DNA from: Serripes groenlandicus
Lineage: Eukaryota > Mollusca > Bivalvia > Cardiida > Cardiidae
NCBI GenBank assembly: GCA_031761405.1
Contig: JASEVX010000012.1
Span: 21,336,405-21,400,404, forward strand
Direction of reading: 5' to 3'
Length of the DNA stretch: 64,000 nt
Positions within the stretch are counted from its first letter, which is position 1; every line of letters starts with the position of its first letter. Below the pieces are notes generated by a model. It did no database searches, was not told where the DNA came from, and was given only the letters and a program-made list of their open reading frames with translations. Shown piece after piece: positions 33,601 through 45,847 of the stretch. The position numbers and the translations under genes are program-made.

Positions 33601-35060
33601 TAAAAAAATTTAGTAGGAGCAACATCACTGTGAAAAAAAGTTTCCGAGATGTAGCGACAACAATAAACCTGATTTGTTTGTGGCATTCGAATATTCCCTA
33701 TTCGAACTAATTACTTTAATTAAAATTAATCGCAATCCTACTCTACAAAAGTTGATATTGATATTGAATAAATGGCATGAATACTCGGTACACAAATGCC
33801 AATGATTATGACTGTATTATAGGTTCTTTTTATTTGAGCTTGATATGAACAACTCTGATCATTTATCTTTTCTAAAGGTTCTTCAATAGGTATGTTTAGA
33901 CAGTTATTTCATGGTCATATCGGTAACAGTCTATACTGTTGTCCCCAGGTTCAGGGTATGACATATGAACTGTTGCCTGAGATCGAATAGCCGAGGGAAA
34001 CAGTTTTTTAAATTTATATATTTTACATCGATGGCGAATTATGCGTTTAAGCTTTTATAAATCACGCTCGATGTCTGCTTCCCGGAGACGTAACCAGGAC
34101 TTGCGGCGTCTGTGTGAAAAAATCCCAAAGGCAGACCCCGCTTATTACTTTTGTTTAAACATGTGATGACACCTATACTACATGCGACGGTTTCATCAGT
34201 GTATGTGACAGAAGTGTATCTTCGTTAAATATTCACACTACGTTTGAGGCATATTACGTTTCACGTAATGATTTTTGTGGCGATTGGTTTGACAATCGCC
34301 ACAATGCTAACAGAAACAACAACAACGAAAAAATGTACATAGTCAGTTTTGAGCAGCCCGTTGACTTTTAATTCCTTGCTGCAAACCAATTAACCTACAC
34401 CCGTTAAACCGCCAAATATATAGTTCCAATACATCAGTGATGCAGAGACACGATTAATAATAATCATGTCAGTGCTACTTTGGTACCGGATTGATACTAA
34501 GATTTGAGATTTATTGAGATAATATCTACATAGAGTTAAATTATGTAAATATTACCTTTCTTCATGTTTGGGCAGAACATAAATATCATTGCGCGTTCTA
34601 TAACGCTCAAAACACCTCAATGACGCTGTAGAACGTCTGGAAATTCCAAAATGTTCTATAAATAGCTCTCGAGAATGGTTATCGATTGTTCTTAAATCTC
34701 AATATTATAAACGCTTTATTTTGTAGTTGTTGCAATATATGAAAGCGTCTAGATGATAAGACTGGTTTACAAAGATTTAAATGACTCGATGACATGCAGT
34801 ATCGGCACTTTGATTTCATTACTTCATTACGTGTGATGATTCGATGTATATAATAAACCTTTACCGCTAATGTCTCTCTTTGGGTACATAAGAGTTGCCC
34901 GGTGGTCTAGTGGATAACAGACACGATGACACAACTGTGTTATTACCTTATCAAATGTCGATATAAATTAAATGTTAGGCTTTAAGATAGTTATTCTATA
35001 CCGAATAGAGGTCCTATCTCAACATTGCATATACACCTACCACACGGTTTACCAGCTTGA
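33601..35060. other. No gene; SINE-D fragment and tRNA-like 5' half
   Basis: 34064-34150 is a minus-strand SINE-D fragment ('cacgctcgatgtctgcttcc'). 34897-34925 ('gcccggtggtctagtggata') looks like a tRNA 5' half without its 3' half. Short palindromes lie at about 34252-34272 and 34278-34304. Confidence 0.5.
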
Positions 35061-35068
35061 GTTCATTT

Positions 35069-35190
35069 ACTTTAGCATTATTTCAGTTATATCACGGCGA
35101 CAGAATACTTATTCATGATCCCTCTGTAAACAAACCAGTGCAAGGTAGGATATATGTGCCTTGTTAAAGAGCACCCAACCAACGACGCCG
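35069..35190 (-). mobile_element. SINE-B fragment
   Basis: 'catttcagttatatcacggc'-type 3' domain and 'aaacaaaccagtgcaaggta'; the head is lost. Confidence 0.65.
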
Positions 35191-35700
35191 CTAACAGGAA
35201 ACCGTCTTCAGTCGGAGTTGACTTGTCGTAGGCTCTAACCACGAACTTAATTAACTTAATTGAATGGGGTTGACATCAATTACAAGAAATAACCGTTTAT
35301 TCTCTCAATGTGTCTTGATAGAAATTATTTACATTATTGAAGATGAGCTTAATACAAGTCAAATAAAGAAAGAAATGTTGTTTTGGTTAATCCTCAAGTG
35401 GCTGCTTATACAAGTTGGCTGTTTATACCAGAGGTGACCGCTAACACAAGTTTGACTGTACATGTATATGTATAAATTACGCTGTACAATGGACCAGTGA
35501 CCTGAATTACAAATTAAATTATATTTCAATTATACTGAAGTCTCGTGAAAATAAATGTCTTAAATATCACGGTTTAGCTCTCGCTGTTACCTATTATGGT
35601 CCATAAACATGGTAATATCTATTTACCGGATCCTCATGGGGAATGATGTCTATTTCGTTATTATAGATATAACGACCATACCGCGTAGAACAGCACTAGA

Positions 35701-35862
35701 TCGAGGGCTTGGTGTGAAATGGTTGTAACTAAAATTGGTAATTTTTTACCAAGGTTAATCACCTCGCCATAAAAGCGTCTTTAAAAGCGTTGAATCAGTT
35801 TTCTTGTTCTGAGCAATGGCACCTATATTTGCATTGTTTACAAAGTGGTCATAATTGCCCCT
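35701..35862. mobile_element. MITE-D, left part, fused to a MITE-B fragment
   Basis: TCGAGGGCTTGGTGTGAAAT to 'gcattgtttacaaag'. From about 35858 to 35932 it continues as MITE-B sequence ('gagacaaaatgtgtcggccc'). Confidence 0.75.
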
Positions 35863-35994
35863 ATGAGACAAAATGTGTCGGCCCGGATCTGGATCGATAC
35901 ATTACGCAGAGGCCATAACGTTGGGGACGGTTCAAATCCCTGGGTTGATCACGACACAAGACCTGTTAGACATGATAAGTCTTTTTTACAACGA

Positions 35995-36756
35995 TACGTT
36001 TCCCGTATTAGGTTTAGGTCCGTGTTCAAGTAGCTGTATACGCAATCCCACTCGACAATGCGAACATATTCTAACGTTTTGAGAAGCATTAGGTCTCATT
36101 TTAATGAGATAGCGAAGACAAAATGACAGATTTTAACGGAATTGCTGTAAACGACACATATTACGGCCATATAATTTTATTTCTTAATACATTGAAATGT
36201 GCACATGCTCTCGATAAGCGATAAGTTCTATATTTAGATATGACCTCAAATAGTCAATTATTACGTAATAAAGATTACCGTTAAACAGCATTTTTACATA
36301 AATGTCAATAAAACGCTTTTATATATTTTTTTTATTTATTTATATCTAGAATAGAGCTTTTGCAGTCGATATAAAAGCATCATTTAGCGATTAGTTCTAT
36401 ATTTAGACATAACCTCAATATCGACAATTATTACATATAAGTAATCCTTGATCCTTTATAATGTTATATTCTGGATTTACAGGGCATTTATAAATATAGA
36501 TACAACCGCTAACTTATACCCATTTCATTTACATAGACCATAATGAAACTAATGGCATATGTTGCCGGTTAGAGATTTGAAGTCCCATATCAGATACCAT
36601 AATCTTTGCAAAATTGACAGGTGTCAAGTTCCTTTTCGAAGAAAGCTTTAAATAAATGTTATGAACGACTAGTCAACAATGTAGGGCAATGTAAGATTGC
36701 ACGAAATTGCAGACTGGTCTTCGTCAACGTACACACAATTATTTTGTCACATTTGG
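35995..36756. other. No gene; weak repeat X trace at the left
   Basis: 'aggtctcattttaatgagatag' near 36090 resembles the end of repeat X. The rest is AT-rich without recognisable content. Confidence 0.4.
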
Positions 36757-36933
36757 TAGTAATGGCTTTCCCTCTTAAGCGCTCGAGGTTGTGGGGATAG
36801 CATTACGAATGACTCGCCGATGCCAGGATAAATTGACCAGTAGAACTGGTAACTAATCTATGAAACGCCGTGATGTAACTGAAACAGTGTTGAAAGCGGT
36901 GTTAAACACCACGTAAACAAACAAACAAACATT
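36757..36933 (+). mobile_element. SINE-C, head missing
   Basis: 'agtaatggctttccctctta', 'gatgccaggataaattgacc', 3' domain 'cgccgtgatgtaactgaaac', (AAAC)n tail. Confidence 0.8.
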
Positions 36934-37196
36934 TGAGCCGTCCAGCGAGAGAACCAATATTATGGTCTCTGCGTAAAGTATTGACCCTGATCAGCCTAAG
37001 CATGCCGCACAGGCTTAACCGGATAGACACTTTTCGCCTCTTGTGGATTTTTTGTTTAAGGAATCATTACTTTAAACCTTTATCCCCATGAGACGGAATA
37101 TGTCGGCCCGGATCAGTCTGCGCGGACTGCGCAGGATGATCTGGATCGACACACTACGCAGATGCCATAATGTTGGTTTTCTCGCGGAACGGCTCA
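36934..37196. mobile_element. MITE-B, complete
   Basis: TGAGCCGTCCAGCGAG at the left and CTCGCGGAACGGCTCA at the right; 263 bp. It abuts the (AAAC)n tail of a SINE-C. Confidence 0.85.
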
Positions 37197-37418
37197 TTCA
37201 TTTCGAACAACTTGTTAAGGTCGTGCTGAATACATCAATCATATAAGCGTCCCTCTGCATAAACCTTAATCAAGGACGTTGTGACCACCACCATGCGACT
37301 TCATGTAGTCTTTTCTGGATCTACACTGTTTGCCTATTAGTCCCCGAATACTTCAATAAACGTCTTGCAATATTTGACTATTTGAATGAGATTATTCCCA
37401 ACTTGTAATTATAACCAA

Positions 37419-37640
37419 GGAATCCGCCGTGGCCGAGTGGTTAGAATCGGGTATTTTGAGCCGGGCGTCCAAGGTTCGATCCCATGTTGTGGCGGTCATT
37501 GTTGTTGGGTGCCCTGAAGCAAGTCATATTCCTAGCCTTGTAGTGGTTTGTATACCCAGGGATCAAGAATTAATGAACTTTCGAGGTAATGTAACTGAAA
37601 TAATGTTGAAAACGGCGTAAAACCCTAATTACAATAAAAA
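37419..37640 (+). mobile_element. SINE-B
   Basis: Head 'ggaatccgccgtggccgagt', box B GGTTCGATCCC, body 'ttgttgggtgccctgaagc', 3' domain 'gtaatgtaactgaaataatg' ending GGCGTAAAACCC. Confidence 0.85.
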
Positions 37641-37682
37641 GCTTAGATAGATGTTCCAGGAGCAGTGCTAAGCAAAGGGTGT

Positions 37683-37912
37683 TTAACCTTTTCTCTCATA
37701 TAGACGATTTCTGACGCCTCTGCAGCAGACAGCTTTTTGAAAACATAGCGACAAAAGAAGAAATTGCTCAAAACGAGCAATTTCTCCTTTTGACACACGG
37801 TTTTCCACTTTTAGTCATAGGTTATCCATTCAATTAAAGAGATTTTCCATTATTTGACAAAATATATTTAAAGTCGTCTGCTGCAGAAATGTCGTATGAG
37901 GGAAAGGGTTAA
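37683..37912. mobile_element. MITE-A, complete
   Basis: TTAA at both ends, CCTTTTCTCTCATATAGACG and GTCGTATGAGGGAAAGGG. Very similar to the copy at 31853-32083 and probably of similar age. Confidence 0.9.
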
Positions 37913-38311
37913 AGTCGATGAAATGTAGCAGCATGATGTGTATGACATGCATTAACTCTGAACCAGCGAAAATCGAGACGTGGATTTAAGAAGATTATAA
38001 TTTTAATTTTCCAAAGCCATAATTTCTTTGTTTTTGTTATTTCAAATATTTCCCCAATACCTGTTGACATAGCAACCAATATAATAGAGAATCAAAAACG
38101 GGTTAAATTACAAAATAAATGCAAATTTTAGCAAAACCATTTTCCTGCTTTATTCAAAATTTCGAAGTTTGGGCCCATCCATGGGAAAAGTTACTATTTG
38201 GCATTTCTACAAAGTCTCATCAGAATGTATAGAGGTTGACAGAAACTACTAACAAGCTTGAGTAAGAAACAGAAGAAGAATATATATCTCAATCAGACAA
38301 AAGATAAAGTA

Positions 38312-38712
38312 AGCGATCATATCGAGATTCAAGAATATTCACAAACACGATAACGTCAGGGCTTATATCGAGATTAAAAAATAGAAACACACACGATAAT
38401 GTTCGGGATGGTATCGAGATCAAAGAATAGAAACACACAAGGCAAAGTTCGGTTTTATATCGAGATTAAAAAATAGAAACACACAAGACAAAGTTAGGGT
38501 TCTTATCGAGTTTAAAGAATAAAAACACAAAAGACAAAGTTCCGGATCGTATCGAGATTAAAGAATAAAAACACGCAATACAACGTTCTGGATCGTCTCG
38601 AGAAAAAAGAATGGAAACACGCAAAACAAAGTTATGGCTCGTCTCGAGGATCAAGAATAGAAACATACACGACAGAGTTAGGGCTCATACCGAGAATAAA
38701 GAACAAAATCAC
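38312..38712. repeat. 46-bp minisatellite, ~9 units
   Basis: TATCGAGATTAAAGAATAGA ... is repeated; starts at 38366, 38412 and 38458 give 46 bases. Units are moderately diverged. Confidence 0.85.
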
Positions 38713-38849
38713 CAAAGACCAAGTTAAGAATAATGTTTTCGAAAATGTGTGAGGGGACCAGAGGGAAAGGTGTTAAGTTGTTCTCGGTTTCTCCTGTGAA
38801 TAACACTTTCAATAATCAAATGTGCTTCTACAGAAAAATGTCTGCACTG

Positions 38850-39059
38850 TAACTAATCCATGTAAAACACATTTTTTTCTCCTTTCGTTTTTTCTTTTTT
38901 TTTCTCTTTTTCTTTTCTTTCTTTATTTTTGTTTTTCTCCGTCCGTGTTCATGTTTTCATGTGATGTAATTCATATTTTGTACTTTGTATGTGATTGTAT
39001 GACGATGTACTATGTATAAGTCAAAAGAAAATAAACACTGTTCTGTTCTGTTCTGTTCA
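38850..39059 (+). mobile_element. LINE 3' end with TTCTG tail
   Basis: T/C-rich stretch, then 'gtgatgtaattcatattttg', AATAAA at 39030-39035 and a (TTCTG)n tail from 39041. This arrangement is typical of the 3' terminus of some molluscan non-LTR elements (from memory). The body is missing, as in 5'-truncated insertions. Confidence 0.5.
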
Positions 39060-39368
39060 TAATAAATATTAACTGTTGTTTAGGGGAGAGGGGGGTTGTA
39101 TTTATTTTTGGAATATTTCGCACTTATTTAGAGATGTGAATTTGCTCATTACTTTATTCAATAATTATATAATTATATTTTCTGTTTTTAGAGATGAGTC
39201 TAGTTTTGCTTAGATGTTTTCGTCTACTGCAGATTTATTGTACTTGTGAATGAATTGGTTACATTTATAATGAGGTTTTACTTTGTTTACAAAATTTGCA
39301 ATGCATGCTTTCATAAATGCCGTGTAAAGTCAATGGAGAGTTTTTACCAAACGCTTAACAAAACTAGT

Positions 39369-39599
39369 TTAACCCTTTCCCACATATATACTATTTACGT
39401 CGCCTCTACAACAGAAGGTTTTTGTAAACAGTGTGGCAAAAGAAGAAATTGCTCATCATGAGCAAATTCTCCTTTTGTTACAATGTTTTCAGCTCTATTC
39501 AATGATAAAACTTTAATTTATAGAAGTTTACCTTAGTTTAACCAGGCTGTTACGAAGTCGTACGAAGTTGCAGATTTGTCACATATTGGAAAAGGTTAA
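39369..39599. mobile_element. MITE-A, complete
   Basis: TTAA at 39369-39372 and 39596-39599; central 'gaaattgctcatcatgagca' hairpin. A separate MITE-A end lies at 39200-39250. Confidence 0.8.
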
Positions 39600-39987
39600 A
39601 AGAACCAACTTAACACTTGATTGACAATTCAAGCTTATTATATTCCAATATTCAATGAAATATTGGGATTTGCCAGTGTATTATTTCTTAAGACTGTACG
39701 AACATAAAATTGTTTACATATATTTACAAAGCGTCAATTTGACAAGTTGGTAAAATGCATATTGTATGCTATATTTTGACGTTATCACCGTCAACGTTGA
39801 ATAACGGTGACGTCACTTCCTGTTTATGTCATATTATATGTACATGATAATAATAATAAATAATATCTTTATTTAATGAAGGTTACACATTAAGATGTAT
39901 TTTGATGAACAAAGAAAATAATCTTATCTAGCATATGGCCTTCAACAACTAAATAATCTGACATACAACCTGACATACAACCTGATG

Positions 39988-40260
39988 GCGGGCTGTCAAT
40001 CCAGGGGTTGTGAGTTCGAATCCCGGCTCGGCCAACTTTCTTTCCGACGATTGACAAAAGTCAATGCGACATGCGTCATTCGTCTTCCACCAATGGGCTA
40101 AGTCTATGTGGAAAAGCAGCCAGTTGCTTGGGAAGATTGTTGTGTGTAGTACTGGTGTGAGAAAACCAGGAAATGCATGAGTAGGTGAACTGGCCGCCGT
40201 GATATAACTGAGAAATTGTTGAAAACGGCGTTAAACCCCAATCAATCAATCAATCAATCA
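39988..40260 (+). mobile_element. SINE-A, 5' truncated, with target duplication
   Basis: Begins inside the tRNA head at 'gcgggctgtcaatccagg' and otherwise runs to a (CAAT)n tail. ATACAACCTGATG occurs on both sides (39975-39987 and 40261-40273), so it integrated in this truncated form. Near-identical to the copy at 43149-43435. Confidence 0.9.
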
Positions 40261-40359
40261 ATACAACCTGATGAAGGCCAAAAGAGCGAAACGTTGTTAA
40301 TAAATATATTTATGTCGAAGTTTGAACAATCCTTTACAATTTGTTTATATAATGCATAT

Positions 40360-40602
40360 AAGCAGTTCCACGAGAAAACCAACATTATGGATTCTGCGTA
40401 ATGTGTCGACCCAGATCAGCCTGGCTAATCCGGGCCAACATATCCCAGGGGGATAGAGGTATAGAGTAATGATTCATGAAACAAAAAATCCACCGGAGGC
40501 GAAAAGTATCTGCCCGGATTAGCCTGCGCGGCATGCATAGGCTGATCCGGGTCGATACTTCACGCAGAGTCCACACTGCTGGTTTTCTTGCGGAACGGCT
40601 CA
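40360..40602. mobile_element. MITE-B, short internal deletion
   Basis: AGCAGTTCCACGAGAAAACC and TTGCGGAACGGCTCA ends, about 20 bp shorter than full copies because part of the first inner block is lost. Confidence 0.8.
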
Positions 40603-41356
40603 TAGTTTATTTTAATTTTATTCCATTGGGCCTAGCCAGCCCATTCATGCTCATATAAACATCATAACGTTGACGTCGTTTTTAAATGACGCCATGCACG
40701 TGCGATCTATATTGATGTGTGGGTTACCGTAGCTTCTTTCTCATTAAGTCTTGCACTTAAACTCAACAGACATGTAAATAATAAATAGAACAATCAGCTG
40801 CGTTAGCTCGAAATTAAATATATGTCACTTGAACGAGACGCTATCTTCGAACTCGTTTGTAAACCTAATAACATCCCATTCTCGTTACATACTTTTTGTT
40901 ATCACATGACAATGCTTGTATCCGATCTAATATACCCATTACGTATTTCTTTATATGTCACACGTGTAATATAACATGACCGAATCACTATTTTTGTATT
41001 CATCCGCAAATGTTTACAGAGTGGCTGAGAACGTGTATCCGGTAAACAATAACGTCACGATAGTAGGACGAGGTAAGGGGACCATTGTCGGTCATGCAAC
41101 TATATTGTTGTGTGGTTAGTTTCCAGTTTATTAAGTTTTACATGTTGGGACTATTTTCTAACAGCGAAAAACAGATTTTCTTTTTGTGTTTCGTCATGTG
41201 ATAAAAAGAATCTGACATTCGTTGTCATTTCATAAAGTTTTATTAAACTCGTCCAAGAAATTTGTTATTAAGCTCGCCAGAGACTCGCTTAATAACACAT
41301 TTCTTGAACTCGTTTAATAACATTTTTATATGAAATAACAACGATGATCCTATATA
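40603..41356. other. No recognisable gene
   Basis: AT-rich. A ~50-bp mirrored segment is present at 41250-41320 ('aactcgtccaagaaatttg' against 'catttcttgaactcg'). Confidence 0.45.
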
Positions 41357-41606
41357 TCGAGGGCTTGGCGTGAAACGGTTGTAACTAAAATTGGTATTTT
41401 TTTATACCAAGGTTAATCACCTCGCCATAAAGTCTTTATAAGCGTTAAATAATTTTTCTTGGTAAACAATGGACATTTAGGTGCCATTGCTCGTTCTGAG
41501 CAATGGCACCTAAATTTGCATTGTTTACAAAAGGGTCGAAATTGCCCCTAAACCAGGGTTTTCAAAATAGGTTTTAAGTTACAACCGTTTCACGCCAAGC
41601 CCTCGA
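41357..41606. mobile_element. MITE-D, complete
   Basis: TCGAGGGCTTGGCGTGAAAC and its mirror, flanked by TA on both sides. The central hairpin has arms of about 20 bases ('aggtgccattgctcg' / 'gagcaatggcacct'). Confidence 0.9.
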
Positions 41607-41746
41607 TATATCACTCGAGGACAGTTGATTATCCTCTACTCATTTTCCTTTTTGCACTACAAAACTTGTCCTATTTTCTTCCGTTATCCAGGAAATGGGA
41701 TTTGTACCACTCGTTATATTTTTTAATTACAAAGTAGCGTGATTAA

Positions 41747-41976
41747 TTAACCCTTTTCCCACATACAACAAATCTGCAGGAGACGACATTGAAAACATTG
41801 TGGCAAAAATCTGAAAATTCTCCATAAAAGATAGCTTAATTGTTAAATTAAGTTGAAAACACTGTGGCCAAAGGAGAAATGGCTCATCATGAGCAATTTC
41901 ACCTTTGGCCACAATGTTTTCAAATGTCGTGTGCTGTTATTGCGTCAAAATGCGTTTGCAAGTGAGAAATGGTTAA
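41747..41976. mobile_element. MITE-A, complete
   Basis: TTAA flanks, ends CCCTTTTCCCACATACAACA and GTGAGAAATGG; the central hairpin includes 'atggctcatcatgagcaat'. Confidence 0.85.
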
Positions 41977-42065
41977 GTGATAGATGTAAGGTGTCAATGA
42001 CTTCATTGTAACTTTGGCATGTACGTTAACCTTAACCTTTTTCCACATACAGACGCTTTCTGACA

Positions 42066-42232
42066 CAAGCAACGTTTTTGAGGCATTAGTTGACCTGTCC
42101 GCGGATGTATTTGGTGTAATTTGACGTTTGGATGTATTTTCCCACGAAAACCGAGGTCGTTTCGCCGGAATGTAATGGGTTTTCGTTAATAACGGTATAG
42201 CTTAGTGTCTATTGAACGCAATCCTGACTTAA
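42066..42232 (-). repeat. Unclassified ~165-bp unit, inverted copy
   Basis: Reverse complement of 47447-47613 with few differences. Contains 'ccgaggtcgtttcgccgga' and 'ggttttcgttaataacggta'. A truncated MITE-A end (42031-42065) lies at one side and a complete MITE-A (42229-42462) at the other. Confidence 0.85.
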
Positions 42233-42462
42233 CCAGGTTCCCACAAACATACACTTTCTGGCGCCTCTACAGCAAACGACTTTTGAGAACATTGTGACAA
42301 AATGAGAAATTGCTAATTATGAGCAATTCCTCCTTTGTCCACACAATGTTTTCATCTCTATTCAATAATTTAGTTCTTTCATTTATAGAGATTTTCCAAA
42401 TTTTTGTCAAGAGATGTTCAAAGTTGTCTGCTGCAGAGTTGGTGAATGTGGGAAAGGGTTAA
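42229..42462. mobile_element. MITE-A, complete
   Basis: TTAA at 42229-42232 and 42459-42462; ends CCAGGTTCCCACAAACATAC and GAATGTGGGAAAGGG. Confidence 0.8.
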
Positions 42463-42635
42463 CCCTTTCTAAAATACCCCAAATATCTGCAGCAGAAGAC
42501 TGATAACAGCTAGATAAATATATGGAAAATATATTAAAATGTTGCTCGCTTTGTGCGCCTTCTCCGACACTGTTTTCAAGAGTCGTATGTTGCAAATGCG
42601 TAGAAATGAGTTTGCTAGTGAGTTGAAATGTGCAT
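42459..42635. mobile_element. MITE-A, degenerate, abutting the previous copy
   Basis: Shares the TTAA at 42459-42462, then 'aaatatctgcagcagaagac' and a mirrored 'gtcgtatgttgcaaatgcg'. Confidence 0.6.
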
Positions 42636-42801
42636 AATCGTTTTTTCTCTGTCTTGCATAAATTTACTTTCAAATATATATGACTCGACACTGTTTACCT
42701 AATTATGACCTTCGGTCAAAGAAATGAGCCCTCTGTGGCTGTGTAACACTCTATGATAATGGTAGCCACAGTCTGACCATTGCTTGAACCGTACGAGAGC
42801 C

Positions 42802-43083
42802 GAGTTTCGGTAGCTCAGTAGGTAGCGACGCGGGTTGTCAATCCAGGGGTTGTGAGTTCGAACCTCAGCTCGGCACACATTCTTTCCAACGTTTGACAAA
42901 AGTCACTGTGACAAGCGTCATTCGTCTTTCACCAATGGGCTAACATTATATGTGGAAGAGCAGCCCGTGGGGTACTGGTGTGAGAAAACCAGGACACATA
43001 ATATGCTTAGGTGAACTGGCCGCCGTGATATGACTAGAAAATTGTTGAAAACGGCGTTAAACCCCAATAAATCAACCTATCAA
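42802..43083 (+). mobile_element. SINE-A with target duplication
   Basis: Head 'ttcggtagctcagtaggtag', box B GAGTTCGAACCTC, shared 3' domain and short tail. Imperfect 16-18-bp target duplication TTGAACCGTAcgAGAGCC at 42784-42801 and 43084-43099. Confidence 0.9.
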
Positions 43084-43148
43084 TTGAACCGTAAGAGCCG
43101 CTAAATGGGTCTGAACACGATTGGAGTCGTCACATCTCTTGAGCTCAG

Positions 43149-43401
43149 CCGAGCCCCGGTAGCTCAGTCGGTAGCGACGCGGGCTGTCAATCCAGGGGTT
43201 GTGAGTTCGAATCCCGGCTCGGCCAACTTTCTTTCCGACGATTGACAAAAGTCAATGCGACATGCGTCATTCGTCTTCCACCACTGGACTAAGTCTATGT
43301 GGAAAAGCAGCCAGTTGCTTGGGAAGATTGTTGTGTGGAGTACTGGTGTGCGAAAACCAGGACATGCATGAGTAGGTGTTTGTTAACAACGGCGTTAAAC
43401 C

Positions 43402-43435
<34 letters not shown>
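43149..43435 (+). mobile_element. SINE-A, well conserved head, with target duplication
   Basis: Head 'gccccggtagctcagtcggt', box B GAGTTCGAATCCC, body and (CAAT)n tail are clean. The 3' domain is shortened by deletion of the 'gaactggccgccgtgatata' part. TCTTGAGCTC flanks both sides (43137 and 43434). Confidence 0.9.
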
Positions 43436-43807
43436 TTGAGCTCGAGCAGGTAGGATGATATTGTTTTTTATAAACTATCATACATTTGTTTATATCGATT
43501 TAAATATACCGTCGGTGTGGGACGAATATGATCTTTCTTGTCAGTGCGCTGCGATATCCCCGTAGCTGTTGAAAGTGGCATAACAACCCAAAACAAACAC
43601 ACTAATCAAAGATATACAGCCCTTCTGTCGTTGAAACTCCGTAATAGTAACGGAATCATATGCCAAAAAAACAACCGTTAGGTTTTTTGCGATCACGTCC
43701 TGTTTATTTAACTTGAAACTGTGAATAGTATATGATTGACCTACGATCGTAATATATTCTTTTTTAATTACAGATTTGCGTGATAAATGTGGTATTGAAA
43801 GTACATT

Positions 43808-44027
43808 TGCCATTTCCCAAATATCTGCAGCAGAAGAAGACGTCTAGGTAAATATTTTGAATATATATTATCTAATTAAAATTTTAATTATTCAAAAGAG
43901 TCGATAACACTGTGGCAAAAAGAAGGAATTGCTCAATATGAGCAACTTCTTTTTTTGCGACAATGTTTTTAAAAGTCATCTGTTGCAGCTGCGTAGAAAT
44001 GCGTTTTCGAGTACGTTAGTGGGTTAA
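43808..44027. mobile_element. MITE-A copy
   Basis: 'catttcccaaatatctgcagc' at the left, central 'attgctcaatatgagcaac', right end 'gtgggttaa'. Confidence 0.7.
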
Positions 44028-44725
44028 AATGTCCGCACAGTCTGATCTTGCTTTGCAATGATCGTCAGTTAGTGATTGGATGTAAAAGGAAACTTCAATC
44101 GGGTTGACTTTGAGAACTTACATTTAATATTTAATATTGAGCATGAGAGTAAATAATCAAAGCACTGAAAGTGCTCACAGCAAGGGGCGAACTGCAGATT
44201 ACATTTGGACATGCATTTACCGATCCCAAAAGTCTAACTGGAACACTTAACAATATCACTTTGTTATGTGTCCATATAGTAAATGATAAAGGAGTTGAAC
44301 GCAAAAGACTTAACACGCAGTATGGTGGTCTATCGATATACTACAATTTGACATACATACGCGCATCTGCTATCTGGATAGTTTCTGTTAAGCACACCTC
44401 CTGGTTTACAAGGGATTTTAGTCGTTTTTTTTTATGAAATTAACACATATACATGTCAAATAAAAATAAAAATTACCTAACAATGATACATATATTGAGA
44501 GTCCAATTCTACTATCAAAGCAAAAATAAAATCCTGTGTTATGTTCATTTTCTTCAGCGTGATATAACTGAAATATTGTTAAAAGCGCCGTAAAACATCA
44601 TACAATCGAATTTACATCCAATATGTTGAAGCAGTTTGTTGCAGCCGTATCATATGACAATTGCATCACTGATATAAGCAATTTATAAGACCAAAAAATA
44701 TATATTTTAATAAAACAAAAAATAT
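44028..44725. other. No gene; SINE 3' tail fragment and shared short segment
   Basis: 44560-44600 is a SINE-B type 3' domain ('gtgatataactgaaatattg'). 44159-44205 resembles 25467-25515 ('aaagcactgaaagtgct...aaggggcgaactgca'). Confidence 0.5.
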
Positions 44726-44796
44726 GCCCAGATCTGGAATCGAACCCTGGTCTCCCGCGTGACAAGCGAATATGCTAACCGTTACAATATCCGCAC
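44726..44796 (-). tRNA. tRNA-Asp-like sequence (GTC), probably a pseudogene
   Basis: The minus strand has an A-box-like AACGGTTAGCATA, an anticodon arm around CTTGTCACG and box B GGTTCGATTCC, as in eukaryotic tRNA-Asp. The T stem and acceptor stem pair poorly and no SINE body follows. More likely a decayed tRNA or SINE head than a working gene. Confidence 0.35.
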
Positions 44797-45289
44797 GTTG
44801 TCTTTGCGACGAGTTATGAAATGATTTAAAATCGATAAACGAGCTAGCGAACTATTTATAATTGAAGTCTTTTATCTTTATAAAAAACATATATCATTCA
44901 AATAATTTGATTCTCTTTTAGAGTATATTGTATCACTGGGACTTGACTATCTTATTCCGTCTTCTGGGGTTGTTATGGTTAGTTTTGGTTGATAATCTGA
45001 TGTATATACGTAGGAACCTAGAATGAAATACTCTAGTACTTAGATTCCTGATTGACTTTACCGCTGAAAATACATTGTATTCGAAAGGATTTTAGGAAAT
45101 TCCGACGCCTAGGCTCACTTACACATTTATCATATATGTTATATTTTGTCAACTATTTACTTTATAATCATTTCAATAATTAGAGTTTTTGAGTTTATAT
45201 GTTATCATTGGGACTCTATTATCTGATTTCGTTTTTGAGTATGAATCGAGAAGCTGCCTTTACTCCACTCCATTTAGATATTTAGGAAT
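44797..45289. other. No recognisable gene
   Basis: AT-rich. The phrase 'tcactgggacttgactatct' at 44935 is echoed at 45208 ('tcattgggactctattatct'), suggesting an old ~270-bp tandem duplication. Confidence 0.4.
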
Positions 45290-45790
45290 CACCCATGAAC
45301 TTTACGTGCGATGATGTATGTTGAAAGCAAAGAAATACATTTCATCTTTTATCATGTAATTCATATATTTTAACATAACATTTCTTTCGAATTCTTTCTT
45401 TTGGGTAAGTGATGTCGAATAAAATCCATTTTCTGGCTTCATATGCCAAAAAGTTACCGCATTTTGATTTTTAAACAGAAACAATTTGGCGGTTCGAAAG
45501 GACCGACATGGTTATTAGCTGGCAACAGTACATTCATTTTTAAAACATATTCCAAAGATCATCCACTTTCATTGACATTATATACGATCTGCAACTACCA
45601 AGACATCTCTCTCTGAACCCGAGAGTTTGGTCAGAAACGGAGAGCTAATATAAAAAAACAGATGTGAAGTAATTCAATGCCGATATTGTAAACACTAGTC
45701 TAGACTCCAGTCTCAAAATGATGAGTGTCTTCGGATTTCGCCTACTATAGCAATTGGCTCTAACGAGTCCCTTGCTAAAAACATTTGCAT
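45290..45790. repeat. Dispersed repeat, copy 2 (partner 28262-28690)
   Basis: Same orientation and order as copy 1. About 110 bases at 45420-45530 are specific to this copy. Confidence 0.8.
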
Positions 45791-45847
45791 CCTTCGAGAT
45801 GGTTGCGCCTGCAGGTAGATCTTTTTCACACATTTTTAAATAATTTT

